From positions 124,001 through 188,000 of the forward strand of contig NZ_KB892079.1 of NCBI RefSeq assembly GCF_000373645.1: a stretch of DNA of 64,000 bases, read 5' to 3'. Source of the DNA: Streptomyces sp. ATexAB-D23 (GTDB taxonomy: Bacteria > Actinomycetota > Actinomycetes > Streptomycetales > Streptomycetaceae). A program made the position numbers and the translations under genes. Below, one piece after another: positions 42,258 to 50,969 of the stretch (within the stretch, counting starts at the first letter, position 1; every line of letters starts with the position of its first letter). Under the pieces are notes generated by a model. It was not told where the DNA came from and ran no database searches. It saw nothing but the letters and a program-made list of their open reading frames with translations.

Positions 42258-43799
42258 CTACTCCTCGTCGTCCAGCCAGCCCATGGTGCGTTCCACGGCC
42301 TTGAGCCAGCTCTTGTACTCGCGGGCGCGGGTGTCCGCGTCCATGCGGGGGGTCCATTCGGCGGCCCTGCGCCAGTTGGCGCGCAGCGCGTCGGTGTCGG
42401 GCCAGAAGCCGACGGCCAGTCCGGCGGCGTAGGCGGCGCCGAGGCAGGTGGTCTCGGCGACCATCGGCCGCACCACGGGCGCGTCCAGGAAGTCGGCGAG
42501 CGTCTGCATCAGCAGGTTGTTGGAGGTCATACCGCCGTCGACCTTGAGCGCGGTCAGCTCGACGCCGGAGTCCTTGGTCATGGCGTCGCTGATCTCCCGC
42601 GTCTGCCAGGCGGTGGCCTCCAGCACGGCACGGGCGATGTGCGCCTTGGTGACGTAACGGGTGAGACCGGCGATGACACCGCGGGCGTCGGGGCGCCAGT
42701 ACGGGGCGAACAGGCCGGAGAAGGCCGGCACGAAGTAGGCGCCGCCGTTGTCCTCGACCGAGGAGGCCAGGGTCTCGATCTCGGCCGCGGACTGGATCAG
42801 GCCCATCTGGTCGCGCATCCACTGCACCAGCGAACCGGTGACGGCGATCGACCCCTCCAGGGCGTACACCGGCTTCTGGTCGCCGATCTGGTAACCCACG
42901 GTGGTCAGCAGCCCGTTGTAGGAGTTCACGGGCGTGTCACCGGTGTTCATCAGCATGAAGGTGCCGGTGCCGTACGTGGACTTGGCCTCGCCCTCGGCGA
43001 AGCAGGTCTGGCCGAACAGCGCCGCCTGCTGGTCGCCCAGCGCGGAGGCCACCGGCACACCGTCGAGCACGCCGCCCCTGGCGGTGCCGTAGACCTCGGC
43101 CGAGGAACGGATCTCGGGCAGCATGGCCATCGGCACGCCGATGGAGGAACAGATCTTCTCGTCCCACTGCATGGTGTGCAGGTTCATCAGGAGGGTGCGC
43201 GAGGCGTTGGTGACGTCGGTGACGTGGACGCCGCCGTCGGTGCCGCCGGTCAGGTTCCAGATGACCCAGGAGTCCATGGTGCCGAAGAGGATGTCGCCGC
43301 GCTCGGCCCGCTCGCGCAGCCCCTCGACGTTGTCGAGCAGCCAGCGGGCCTTGGGCCCGGCGAAGTACGAGGCGAGCGGCAGCCCGGTCTCGCGGCGGAA
43401 ACGGTCCTGCCCGACGTTGCGGCCGAGCTCCTTGCAGAGCGCGTCCGTGCGGGTGTCCTGCCAGACGAGGGCGTTGTGGACGGGCTCACCGGTGTGCTTG
43501 TCCCACAGCAGGGTGGTCTCGCGCTGGTTGGTGATGCCGATGGCCTTGACGTCGGCGGCCGTGATGCCCGCCTTGACGATGGCGCCGGCGACGACCTCCT
43601 GGACGTTGTCCCAGATCTCGGCGGCGTCGTGCTCCACCCAGGCGGGCTTCGGGAAGATCTGCTCGTGCTCCTTCTGGTCGACGGAGACGATCCGGCCGTC
43701 CTTGTCGAAGACGATGCAGCGGCTGGAGGTGGTGCCCTGGTCGATGGCCGCGATGAACGGCCCGGTGCCGTGGGTGCCGGTGGTGTGTGCGTCGGTCAC
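42258..43799 (-). CDS. glpK: Glycerol kinase
   Basis: GTG 43799, with GGGAG upstream, gives 513 aa. The FGGY-kinase fold is plain: the phosphate-1 loop AAIDQGTTSSRC (17-28), WVIWNLTGG, GEAKSTYGTGTFMLMNTG and the adenosine region VDGGMTSNNLLMQ. It phosphorylates glycerol to sn-glycerol-3-phosphate. It stands between the facilitator and dehydrogenase genes; 52 bp separate it from glpF and 5 bp from the glpD start. Confidence 0.95.
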   Translation of the reverse strand: MTDAHTTGTHGTGPFIAAIDQGTTSSRCIVFDKDGRIVSVDQKEHEQIFPKPAWVEHDAAEIWDNVQEVVAGAIVKAGITAADVKAIGITNQRETTLLWDKHTGEPVHNALVWQDTRTDALCKELGRNVGQDRFRRETGLPLASYFAGPKARWLLDNVEGLRERAERGDILFGTMDSWVIWNLTGGTDGGVHVTDVTNASRTLLMNLHTMQWDEKICSSIGVPMAMLPEIRSSAEVYGTARGGVLDGVPVASALGDQQAALFGQTCFAEGEAKSTYGTGTFMLMNTGDTPVNSYNGLLTTVGYQIGDQKPVYALEGSIAVTGSLVQWMRDQMGLIQSAAEIETLASSVEDNGGAYFVPAFSGLFAPYWRPDARGVIAGLTRYVTKAHIARAVLEATAWQTREISDAMTKDSGVELTALKVDGGMTSNNLLMQTLADFLDAPVVRPMVAETTCLGAAYAAGLAVGFWPDTDALRANWRRAAEWTPRMDADTRAREYKSWLKAVERTMGWLDDEE

Positions 43800-43851
43800 G
43801 GTGTGCTCCCGGAAGTCTGTGTGGTGTGGGGATGGGGCGAGCGGCCGGGGC

Positions 43852-44643
43852 CTAGGCGAAGGCCAGGTTGTAGAGCCCGCCGGCGAGTGCGCCGCCGATC
43901 AGGGGACCGACGACGGGGACCCATGCGTAGCCCCAGTCGGAGCCGCCCTTGTTCGGCAGCGGAAGCAGCGCGTGCACGATGCGGGGACCGAGGTCGCGGA
44001 CCGGGTTGATCGCGTACCCCGTCGGGCCGCCGAGCGAGAGGCCGATGCCGACGACGACCAGGGCGGTGATCAGCGCGCCGAGCGCGCCGATGCCGTGGCC
44101 CTCCTCGTTGAGGCCCTGCGTGAGGATCGCCAGCACCAGCACGACCGTGGCGATGATCTCGGTGAGGACGTTCTGTACGGCGTTGCGGATCTCAGGACCG
44201 GTCGAGAAGACACCGAGAACCGGTCCAGCCTTGGGGGCCGAAGCCTGGTCGACCATGCCCTCCTCACCCGTATGGGCGCGCAGGACCTCCGGATCGTTGA
44301 GATGGGCCCGGAACTGCCCGTAATAGGTGAGCCAGACCAGCACCGCGCCGATCATCGCGCCGAGGAGTTCGGAGGCGAGGTAGAGCGGTACGTCGCTCCA
44401 CTTCGTGCCGCCCTCGATCGCCAGGCCGATGGTGACGGCCGGGTTGAGATGCGCGTCCGACACGCCGCCGGCCAGATAGGCGCCGGTCAGGACCGCGAAG
44501 CCCCACCCGAAGGTGATGGCGAGCCAGCCGGCGTTCTGTGCCTTCGAGTGCTTGAGCGTGACGGCGGCACAGACGCCGGCGCCGAGCAGGATGAGTACGG
44601 CGGTACCAGTGGTCTCGCCGATGAAGATGTCGGAGCTGGACAC
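43852..44643 (-). CDS. glpF: Glycerol uptake facilitator (aquaglyceroporin)
   Basis: GTG 44643, with AAGGAG upstream, gives 263 aa. The MIP fold has six helices and two pore loops: the first NPA is normal (HLNPAVTIG), while the second reads NPV followed by the glycerol-type Asp-Leu-Gly-Pro-Arg (INPVRDLGPR). The D after the second loop and the selectivity-filter Arg fit glycerol passage. NPV in place of NPA is unusual but tolerated in some MIPs. It is the first enzyme gene of the gylR-controlled operon. Confidence 0.92.
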   Translation of the reverse strand: MSSSDIFIGETTGTAVLILLGAGVCAAVTLKHSKAQNAGWLAITFGWGFAVLTGAYLAGGVSDAHLNPAVTIGLAIEGGTKWSDVPLYLASELLGAMIGAVLVWLTYYGQFRAHLNDPEVLRAHTGEEGMVDQASAPKAGPVLGVFSTGPEIRNAVQNVLTEIIATVVLVLAILTQGLNEEGHGIGALGALITALVVVGIGLSLGGPTGYAINPVRDLGPRIVHALLPLPNKGGSDWGYAWVPVVGPLIGGALAGGLYNLAFA

Positions 44644-44769
44644 CCGCGACTCCTTTGTCCTTCGTCCAGGGAAGCCGAACCCCGGGTCCCTCCGGTGGTC
44701 CGCGCCCTCGTGTGAGGGCTTGGCCGGCCCTTGGCACGGTCATACCCTAACGCGTATTTCCGTTAAGTG

Positions 44770-44784
44770 TTCGACAATGCCGAC
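44770..44784 (-). promoter_or_regulatory. GylR-type near-palindromic operator before glpF
   Basis: TTCGACAATGCCGAC (plus strand) is a near dyad of the form TTCGrCA-n-TGyCGA. It is 126 bases before the glpF start and shares GTTCGACAATGC exactly with the site before gylR. Confidence 0.6.
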
Positions 44785-44904
44785 CGATGAACGGCAGTGT
44801 TTCGCCCAGGCGAAGCCAGCGTCAAGAGGTTGTGCCCCCGGACTCAGGAGTGGTGAGCGCGGTGCGTGCCCGTAGGAGCGCCCACCGTGACGGCGGGGGA
44901 GGGC

Positions 44905-45669
44905 TCAGAAGCGCCTGGCGCCCAGGTCACGGGAGACCGCGCGGGCGCAGTCGCGCACCGCCGCGACCAGCTCGGGGCGCAGCTCGCCGTCCTTGCAGAC
45001 CCGCTCCACCGCCCCGGTCACGGCGATGGCGCCCACGGGCATCCGGCGCCGGTCGTGGATGGGGGCGGCCACCGCGGCCACGCCCTCCCAGGTCTCCTCC
45101 ACATCGGACGCCCAGCCGCGGGCCCGGGTCAGGTCGAGCACCGACTCGAACTCCTCGGGGCCGGTGACGGTCCGGGGCGTGAACGGCCGCCGCTCGGCCT
45201 CCAGTGCCTCGGTGTGGGCCACCGGGTCGTACGCGGAGAGCACCTTGCCCAGCGCCGTGGAGTGCAGCGGCTGCATGGCCCCCACCTCCAGGACCTGCCG
45301 GCTGTCGTCGGGACGGAAGACGTGGTGGACGATCAGCACGCCCTGCTGGTGCAGTACGCCCAGATGGACGCTCTCGCCGCTGGAGCGCGCCAGGTCGTCC
45401 GTCCAGACCAGGGCCCTGGCCCGCAGCTCGTGGACGTCGAGATAGCTGTTGCCCAGGCGCAGCAGCTCCGCGCCGAGCTGGTAGCGGCCGGACGCCGCGT
45501 CCTGCTCGACGAAGCCCTCGTGCTGGAGCGTGCGCAGGATGCCGTGCGCGGTGCCCTTGGCCAGGCCCAGTGAGGAGGCGATGTCGGACAGCCCGAGCCG
45601 CCGCTCGCCGCCTGCCAGCAGCCGCAGCATCGCGGCCGCCCGCTCCAGCGACTGGATGTTCTTGGCCAT
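44905..45669 (-). CDS. gylR: IclR-family regulator of the glycerol operon
   Basis: ATG 45669 is chosen (GGAGGAG upstream; the family-typical AKNIQSLERAAAMLRLL follows); a further ATG 45699 would add ten residues. The 254-aa product has an IclR winged helix (LGLSDIASSLGLAKGTAHGIL) and an effector domain with HSTALGKVLSAY and GWASDVEETWEGVAAVAAP. GylR represses the gyl operon and its own gene and responds to glycerol metabolites. It is located 261 bp upstream of glpF in the same direction, as in S. coelicolor, and the same near-palindrome occurs before both. Confidence 0.93.
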   Translation of the reverse strand: MAKNIQSLERAAAMLRLLAGGERRLGLSDIASSLGLAKGTAHGILRTLQHEGFVEQDAASGRYQLGAELLRLGNSYLDVHELRARALVWTDDLARSSGESVHLGVLHQQGVLIVHHVFRPDDSRQVLEVGAMQPLHSTALGKVLSAYDPVAHTEALEAERRPFTPRTVTGPEEFESVLDLTRARGWASDVEETWEGVAAVAAPIHDRRRMPVGAIAVTGAVERVCKDGELRPELVAAVRDCARAVSRDLGARRF

Positions 45670-45691
45670 CGCGCCGTACTCCTCCACCTTG

Positions 45692-45706
45692 TTCGACAAT
45701 GCTGAA
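45692..45706 (-). promoter_or_regulatory. GylR-type operator before gylR
   Basis: TTCGACAATGCTGAA is an odd near-palindrome (TTC ... GAA ends, CA-n-TG core) 22 bases upstream of gylR ATG. The exact 12-mer GTTCGACAATGC is shared with the glpF leader. Confidence 0.65.
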
Positions 45707-45907
45707 CACTATCGGCCCATGCCGACCAGCGCTCGACCGCGGCGAAAGTCCGCAGCACCCCGCCACCCAGGACACGCCCGAGCACAGCATGCAGTCCGGC
45801 TCGTGGGACACACTGACCGCCCTCAAGGAGGCCCGGCTACCCTGAGCGAGTGCGCCTTCCGCCGAGGGTGCAAAGCCGACAGCCGTCGCAACCCAGGGAG
45901 TACATCC

Positions 45908-48900
45908 ATGGCCTCGTCGCCGACCTCTTCCGCCGACAGCCGGAACCGAGCCACAGCCCTCCGTGAGGCGCTCGCCACCCGAGTGGTGGTGGCCGACGGA
46001 GCCATGGGCACCATGCTCCAGGCACAGGACCCCACGCTCGCCGATTTCGAGAACCTCGAAGGCTGCAACGAGATCCTGAATCTCACCAGGCCCGACATCG
46101 TGCGCTCCGTGCACGAGGCGTACTTCGCGGTCGGCGTCGACTGCGTCGAGACCAACACCTTCGGCGCCAACACGGCGGCCCTCGGCGAGTACGACATCCC
46201 CGAGCGGGTCCACGAGCTGTCCGAGTCCGGTGCGCGGATCGCCCGCGAGGTCGCGGACGAGTTCACCGCGTCCAGCGGGCAGCAGCGCTGGGTGCTCGGC
46301 TCCGTGGGCCCCGGCACCAAGCTGCCGACCCTGGGCCACGTGCCGTACAGCACCATCCGGGACGGCTTCCAGGCGAACGCCGAGGGCCTGGTCGCCGGCG
46401 GCGCCGACGCGCTGATCGTCGAGACGACCCAGGACCTCCTGCAGACCAAGGCCGCGATCCTCGGCGCCCGCCGCGCCCTGGACGCCCTGGGCAGCGACCT
46501 GCCGCTGCTGTGCTCGCTCGCCTTCGAGACGACCGGCACCATGCTGCTGGGCTCCGAGATCGGCGCGGCCCTGACCGCCCTGGAGCCCCTCGGGATCGAC
46601 ATGATCGGCCTGAACTGCTCGACCGGGCCGGCCGAGATGAGCGAGCACCTGCGCTACCTCACCCGCCACTCCCGCATCCCGCTGCTCTGCATGCCCAACG
46701 CCGGACTGCCGGTCCTCACCAAGGACGGCGCGCACTTCCCGCTCGGCCCGGAGGGGCTGGCCGACGCCCAGGAGACGTTCGTCCAGGAGTACGGGCTCTC
46801 GCTGGTCGGCGGCTGCTGCGGTACGACCCCGGAGCACCTGCGCGAGGTCGTCGAGCGGGTGCGCGGCGCCGCCCCCGCGACCCGCGACCCGCGCCCCGAG
46901 CCCGGCGCCGCCTCGCTCTACCAGACGGTTCCCTTCCGGCAGGACACCTCGTACCTGGCGATCGGCGAGCGTACGAACGCCAACGGGTCCAGGAAATTCC
47001 GCGAGGCCATGCTGGAGGGCCGCTGGGACGACTGCGTGGAGATGGCGCGAGACCAGATCCGTGAGGGCGCGCACATGCTCGACCTGTGCGTCGACTATGT
47101 GGGCCGCGACGGTGTCGCCGACATGGAGGAGCTGGCCGGCCGGTTCGCGACCGCCTCGACCCTGCCGATCGTCCTGGACTCCACGGAGCTGCCCGTACTC
47201 AGGGCCGGTCTGGAGAAGCTGGGCGGGCGTGCGGTCCTCAACTCCGTCAACTACGAGGACGGTGACGGGCCCGAGTCCCGCTTCGTCAAGGTCACCCGGC
47301 TGGCGGCCGAGCACGGCGCCGCGCTGATCGCGCTGACCATCGACGAGGAGGGCCAGGCCCGCACCGCCGAGCACAAGGTCGCCATCGCCGAACGGCTCAT
47401 CGCGGACCTGACGGGCAACTGGGGCATCCAGGAGTCGGACATCCTGATCGACACCCTGACCTTCACCATCTGCACCGGGCAGGAGGAGTCCCGCAAGGAC
47501 GGTGTCGCCACCATCGAGGCCATCCGCGAGCTGAAGAAGCGCCATCCGGCCGTGCAGACCACGCTCGGTCTGTCGAACATCTCCTTCGGCCTCAACCCGG
47601 CCGCCCGGGTCGTGCTGAACTCCGTCTTCCTGGACGAGTGCGTCAAGGCCGGTCTCGACTCCGCCATCGTGCACGCCTCGAAGATCCTGCCGATCGCCCG
47701 GCTGGAGGAGGAGCAGGTCAAGGTAGCCCTCGACCTCGTCTACGACCGCCGCGCCGAGGGCTACGACCCCCTCCAGAGGCTCATGGAGCTGTTCGAGGGC
47801 GTCAACATGAAGTCCATGAAGCAGGGCAAGGCCGAGGAGCTGCTCGCCCTGCCGCTGGACGAGCGCCTCCAGCGCCGCATCATCGACGGCGAGAAGAACG
47901 GCCTGGAGGACGACCTCGCCGAGGCCCTCCGGGACACGCCGGCCCTGGACATCGTCAACAACACCCTCCTGGCGGGCATGAAGGTCGTCGGTGAACTCTT
48001 CGGCTCCGGGCAGATGCAGCTGCCCTTCGTCCTCCAGTCGGCCGAGGTCATGAAGAGCGCGGTGGCCTACCTGGAACCGCACATGGAGAAGACCGACGCC
48101 GAGGGCAAGGGCACCATCGTCCTGGCCACCGTCCGCGGCGACGTCCACGACATCGGCAAGAACCTCGTCGACATCATCCTGTCCAACAACGGCTTCAACG
48201 TCGTCAACATCGGCATCAAGCAGCCCGTCTCCGCGATCCTGGACGCCGCCGAGGAACACAAGGCCGACGTCATCGGGATGTCCGGCCTCCTGGTCAAGTC
48301 CACCGTGATCATGAAGGAGAACCTGGAGGAGCTGAACCAGCGCAAGCTGGCCGCCGACTACCCCGTCATCCTCGGCGGCGCCGCCCTGACCCGCGCCTAC
48401 GTCGAACAGGACCTCCACGAGATCTACGAGGGCGAGGTCCGCTACGCCCGCGACGCCTTCGAGGGCCTGCGCCTGATGGACGCGCTCATCGCCGTCAAGC
48501 GCGGCGTCCCCGGCGCCACCCTCCCCGAGCTGAAGCAGCGCCGCGTCCCCAAGCGCGACACCCCGGTGCTGGAGGTCGAGGAGCCCGAGGAGGGCGTGCG
48601 CTCCGACGTCTCCGTCACCAACCCGGTGCCCACCCCGCCGTTCTGGGGCAGCCGGGTCGTCAAGGGCATCCAGCTCAAGGAGTACGCGTCCTGGCTGGAC
48701 GAGGGCGCCCTGTTCAAGGGGCAGTGGGGCCTCAAGCAGGCCAGGGCCGGCGACGGACCGACCTACGAGCAGCTCGCCGAGAGCGAGGGCCGCCCGCACC
48801 TGCGCGGCTGGCTGGACAAGCTGCACACGGAGAACCTGCTGGAGGCGGCCGTCGTCTACGGCTACTACCCCTGCGTCTCCAAGGGCGACGACCTGATCCT

Positions 48901-49420
48901 GCTGCACGAGGACGGCTCGGAACGCACCCGCTTCACCTTCCCGCGCCAGCGCCGGGGCCGCCGCCTGTGCCTGGCGGACTTCTTCCGCCCCGAGGAGTCC
49001 GGCGAGACGGACGTCATCGGGCTCCAGGTCGTCACCGTCGGCTCGAAGATCGGCGGCGAGACCGCCAAGCTCTTCGAGGCCAACTCCTACCGCGACTACC
49101 TGGAGCTGCACGGCCTCTCCGTCCAGCTGGCCGAGGCCCTCGCCGAGTACTGGCACGCCCGGGTCCGCTCGGAACTGGGCTTCGCGGGGGAGGACCCGGC
49201 CGAGGTCGAGGACATGTTCGCCCTGAAGTACCGGGGCGCGCGCTTCTCGCTGGGCTACGGCGCCTGCCCCGACCTGGAGGACCGGGCGAAGATCGCGGAC
49301 CTGCTCCAGCCGGAGCGGATCGGGGTCCACCTCTCCGAGGAGTTCCAGCTGCACCCCGAGCAGTCCACCGACGCGATCGTCATCCACCACCCGGAGGCGA
49401 AGTACTTCAACGCGCGGTAA
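45908..49420 (+). CDS. metH: Cobalamin-dependent methionine synthase
   Basis: ATG 45908, after AGGGAGTACATCC, gives 1170 aa. Domains in order are: homocysteine-binding barrel (1-330; zinc cysteines in GLNCSTGP and GGCCGTT), pterin-binding barrel (about 345-620; GERTNANGSRKF), B12 cap helices (about 650-740), and the B12 Rossmann with DxHxxG (GDVHDIGKNLVDI). The reactivation domain forms the C-terminus (FSLGYGACPDLEDR). It transfers methyl from methyl-tetrahydrofolate to homocysteine via methylcobalamin. The 238-base divergent leader shows no B12-box that I can recognise, so no riboswitch is called. Confidence 0.96.
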   Translation: MASSPTSSADSRNRATALREALATRVVVADGAMGTMLQAQDPTLADFENLEGCNEILNLTRPDIVRSVHEAYFAVGVDCVETNTFGANTAALGEYDIPERVHELSESGARIAREVADEFTASSGQQRWVLGSVGPGTKLPTLGHVPYSTIRDGFQANAEGLVAGGADALIVETTQDLLQTKAAILGARRALDALGSDLPLLCSLAFETTGTMLLGSEIGAALTALEPLGIDMIGLNCSTGPAEMSEHLRYLTRHSRIPLLCMPNAGLPVLTKDGAHFPLGPEGLADAQETFVQEYGLSLVGGCCGTTPEHLREVVERVRGAAPATRDPRPEPGAASLYQTVPFRQDTSYLAIGERTNANGSRKFREAMLEGRWDDCVEMARDQIREGAHMLDLCVDYVGRDGVADMEELAGRFATASTLPIVLDSTELPVLRAGLEKLGGRAVLNSVNYEDGDGPESRFVKVTRLAAEHGAALIALTIDEEGQARTAEHKVAIAERLIADLTGNWGIQESDILIDTLTFTICTGQEESRKDGVATIEAIRELKKRHPAVQTTLGLSNISFGLNPAARVVLNSVFLDECVKAGLDSAIVHASKILPIARLEEEQVKVALDLVYDRRAEGYDPLQRLMELFEGVNMKSMKQGKAEELLALPLDERLQRRIIDGEKNGLEDDLAEALRDTPALDIVNNTLLAGMKVVGELFGSGQMQLPFVLQSAEVMKSAVAYLEPHMEKTDAEGKGTIVLATVRGDVHDIGKNLVDIILSNNGFNVVNIGIKQPVSAILDAAEEHKADVIGMSGLLVKSTVIMKENLEELNQRKLAADYPVILGGAALTRAYVEQDLHEIYEGEVRYARDAFEGLRLMDALIAVKRGVPGATLPELKQRRVPKRDTPVLEVEEPEEGVRSDVSVTNPVPTPPFWGSRVVKGIQLKEYASWLDEGALFKGQWGLKQARAGDGPTYEQLAESEGRPHLRGWLDKLHTENLLEAAVVYGYYPCVSKGDDLILLHEDGSERTRFTFPRQRRGRRLCLADFFRPEESGETDVIGLQVVTVGSKIGGETAKLFEANSYRDYLELHGLSVQLAEALAEYWHARVRSELGFAGEDPAEVEDMFALKYRGARFSLGYGACPDLEDRAKIADLLQPERIGVHLSEEFQLHPEQSTDAIVIHHPEAKYFNAR

Positions 49421-49475
49421 GGAGCCGTTCGCCGCGCGGCAGCCGATCACGCCGTACACTGGTCGGTCCAGTGCA

Positions 49476-49511
49476 GGCCGGTCGCCCTTCCTCCGGGACG
49501 GGCGGCCGGCC
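49476..49511 (+). terminator. Hairpin between metH and the HAD gene
   Basis: A 12-bp stem with one mismatch (GGCCGGTCGCCC / GGGCGGCCGGCC) lies 55 bases after metH. An inverted repeat CACTGG-N5-CCAGTG (49457-49473) with a TACACT -10-like hexamer immediately precedes it. The hairpin may therefore lie in the leader of the HAD transcript instead. Confidence 0.55.
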
Positions 49512-49539
49512 TTCTCGTCCCTCATGGAAGGTGTGCCGG

Positions 49540-50232
49540 ATGACCAGTACGGTTCCCGCGTCCTTGACCCGTACGGCCGAGGGCGCTGCCCTCCAGGCCG
49601 TCCTCCTCGACATGGACGGCACCCTGGTCGACACCGAGGGCTTCTGGTGGGACGTCGAGGTGGAGGTCTTCGCCGACCTCGGACACCGGCTGGACGAGGC
49701 GTGGCGCGAGGTCGTCGTCGGGGGGCCGATGACCCGCAGCGCCGGCTACCTCGTGGAGGTCACCGGGGCAGACGTCACCCTGGACGAGCTGACCGTGCTG
49801 CTCAACGACCGGTTCGAGAAGCGCATCGGCCGCGGCGTGCCCCTGATGCCGGGCGCGGCCCGTCTCCTGGCCGAACTGCACCGGCACGAGATCCCCACCG
49901 CCCTCGTCTCCGCCTCGCACCGCCGCATCATCGACCGCGTCCTGGACTCGGTGGGCCGCCACCACTTCGCGCTCACCGTCGCGGGCGACGAGGTCACCCG
50001 CACCAAGCCGCACCCCGAGCCCTACCTCACCGCCGCGCGCGGCTTCGGTGCCGACCCCCGGCTGTGCGCCGTCATCGAGGACACCGCGACCGGCGTCGCG
50101 GCGGCGGAGGCCGCGGGCTGCCGGGTCGTCGCCGTCCCCTCGGTCTCCCCGATCGCGCCCGCCGAGGGCCGGGTCGTCGTGGGCTCCCTCGAAGAGGTCG
50201 ACCTCGCGTTCCTCAGGGGCCTGATCACCTGA
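49540..50232 (+). CDS. HAD-superfamily phosphatase (beta-phosphoglucomutase-like)
   Basis: ATG 49540 gives 230 aa. Motif I is VLLDMDGTLVDTE (nucleophile D24, acid D26). Motif II is the Ser of ALVSASH. Motif III Lys is in VTRTKPHPEPY and motif IV is VIEDTATG. A helical cap between motifs I and II makes it a subfamily I enzyme. Typical substrates are sugar or nucleotide phosphates; the one here is unknown. It is convergent with the response-regulator gene. Confidence 0.88.
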   Translation: MTSTVPASLTRTAEGAALQAVLLDMDGTLVDTEGFWWDVEVEVFADLGHRLDEAWREVVVGGPMTRSAGYLVEVTGADVTLDELTVLLNDRFEKRIGRGVPLMPGAARLLAELHRHEIPTALVSASHRRIIDRVLDSVGRHHFALTVAGDEVTRTKPHPEPYLTAARGFGADPRLCAVIEDTATGVAAAEAAGCRVVAVPSVSPIAPAEGRVVVGSLEEVDLAFLRGLIT

Positions 50233-50288
50233 ACGGACCAGGGCCCGGCCCGGCCGCCGAGCCCCCCGCGAGGGCCTGCGGCCCCGCC

Positions 50289-50960
50289 TCACTGGGCGCC
50301 GGGACGCACCAGACCGCTCTCGTACGCGTACACCGCGGCCTGCACGCGGTCGCGCAGCCCCAGCTTCGTCAGCACATGGCCCACATGCGTCTTCACCGTC
50401 GTCTCGCTGACGAACAGGTCAGCGGCGATCTCCGCGTTCGACAGGCCGCGCGCCACCAGCTTCAGGACCTCCACCTCGCGGTCCGTCAGCGTGTGCAGCG
50501 TGTCCGGCACCGGCTCCTCGCCGGACGGCAGGTGGTCCGCGTACTTGTCCAGGAGGCGGCGCGTCACGCTCGGGGCGAGCATCGCCTCGCCGCCCGCCAC
50601 CACCCTGATGGCCTGCACCAGCTCATCGGCCGGCGCGTCCTTCAGCAGGAAGCCGCTCGCACCGGCCCGCAGCGCCTCCACCACGTACTCGTCGAGGTCG
50701 AACGTGGTCAGCACCAGCACCTTGGCCGGACCGTCCCGGCCGGGACCGGTGATCTGGCGGGTCGCCTCGACGCCGTCCATCCGCGGCATCCGGATGTCCA
50801 TCAGCACCACATCGGGCTGGAGCGCACGCACCTGGTCGAGAGCCTGGAGGCCGTCACCGGCCTCGCCCACCACCGCCAGATCGCCCTCGGCCTCCAGAAT
50901 CATCCGGAAGCCGGTGCGCAGCAGCGGTTGGTCGTCGACCAGAAGGACGCGGATAGCCAC
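50289..50960 (-). CDS. NarL/FixJ-family response regulator
   Basis: GTG 50960, with GAGGAG upstream, gives 223 aa. The receiver domain has the acidic pair D9-D10 (LLVDDQP), phospho-acceptor D55 (VVLMDIRMP), the Thr in VLVLTTFD and Lys in FLLKDAPA. A LuxR helix-turn-helix ends the protein (LTDREVEVLKLVARGLSNAEIA, then SETTVKTHVGHVLTKLGL). It therefore binds DNA when phosphorylated. No histidine kinase gene is adjacent in the window. Confidence 0.93.
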   Translation of the reverse strand: MAIRVLLVDDQPLLRTGFRMILEAEGDLAVVGEAGDGLQALDQVRALQPDVVLMDIRMPRMDGVEATRQITGPGRDGPAKVLVLTTFDLDEYVVEALRAGASGFLLKDAPADELVQAIRVVAGGEAMLAPSVTRRLLDKYADHLPSGEEPVPDTLHTLTDREVEVLKLVARGLSNAEIAADLFVSETTVKTHVGHVLTKLGLRDRVQAAVYAYESGLVRPGAQ

Positions 50961-50969
50961 CAGATCTCC

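Noticed and set aside
45707..45907. Cobalamin riboswitch upstream of metH
   Set aside because: No B12-box-like GCCACTG or the surrounding conserved arms could be found in the 200-base leader.
44927..49525. A minus-strand open frame of about 1530 codons opposite metH
   Set aside because: It is the mirror of the high-GC metH coding frame: composition is low-complexity Gly/Val/Leu/Asp, no domains appear, and metH motifs are unmistakable on the other strand.
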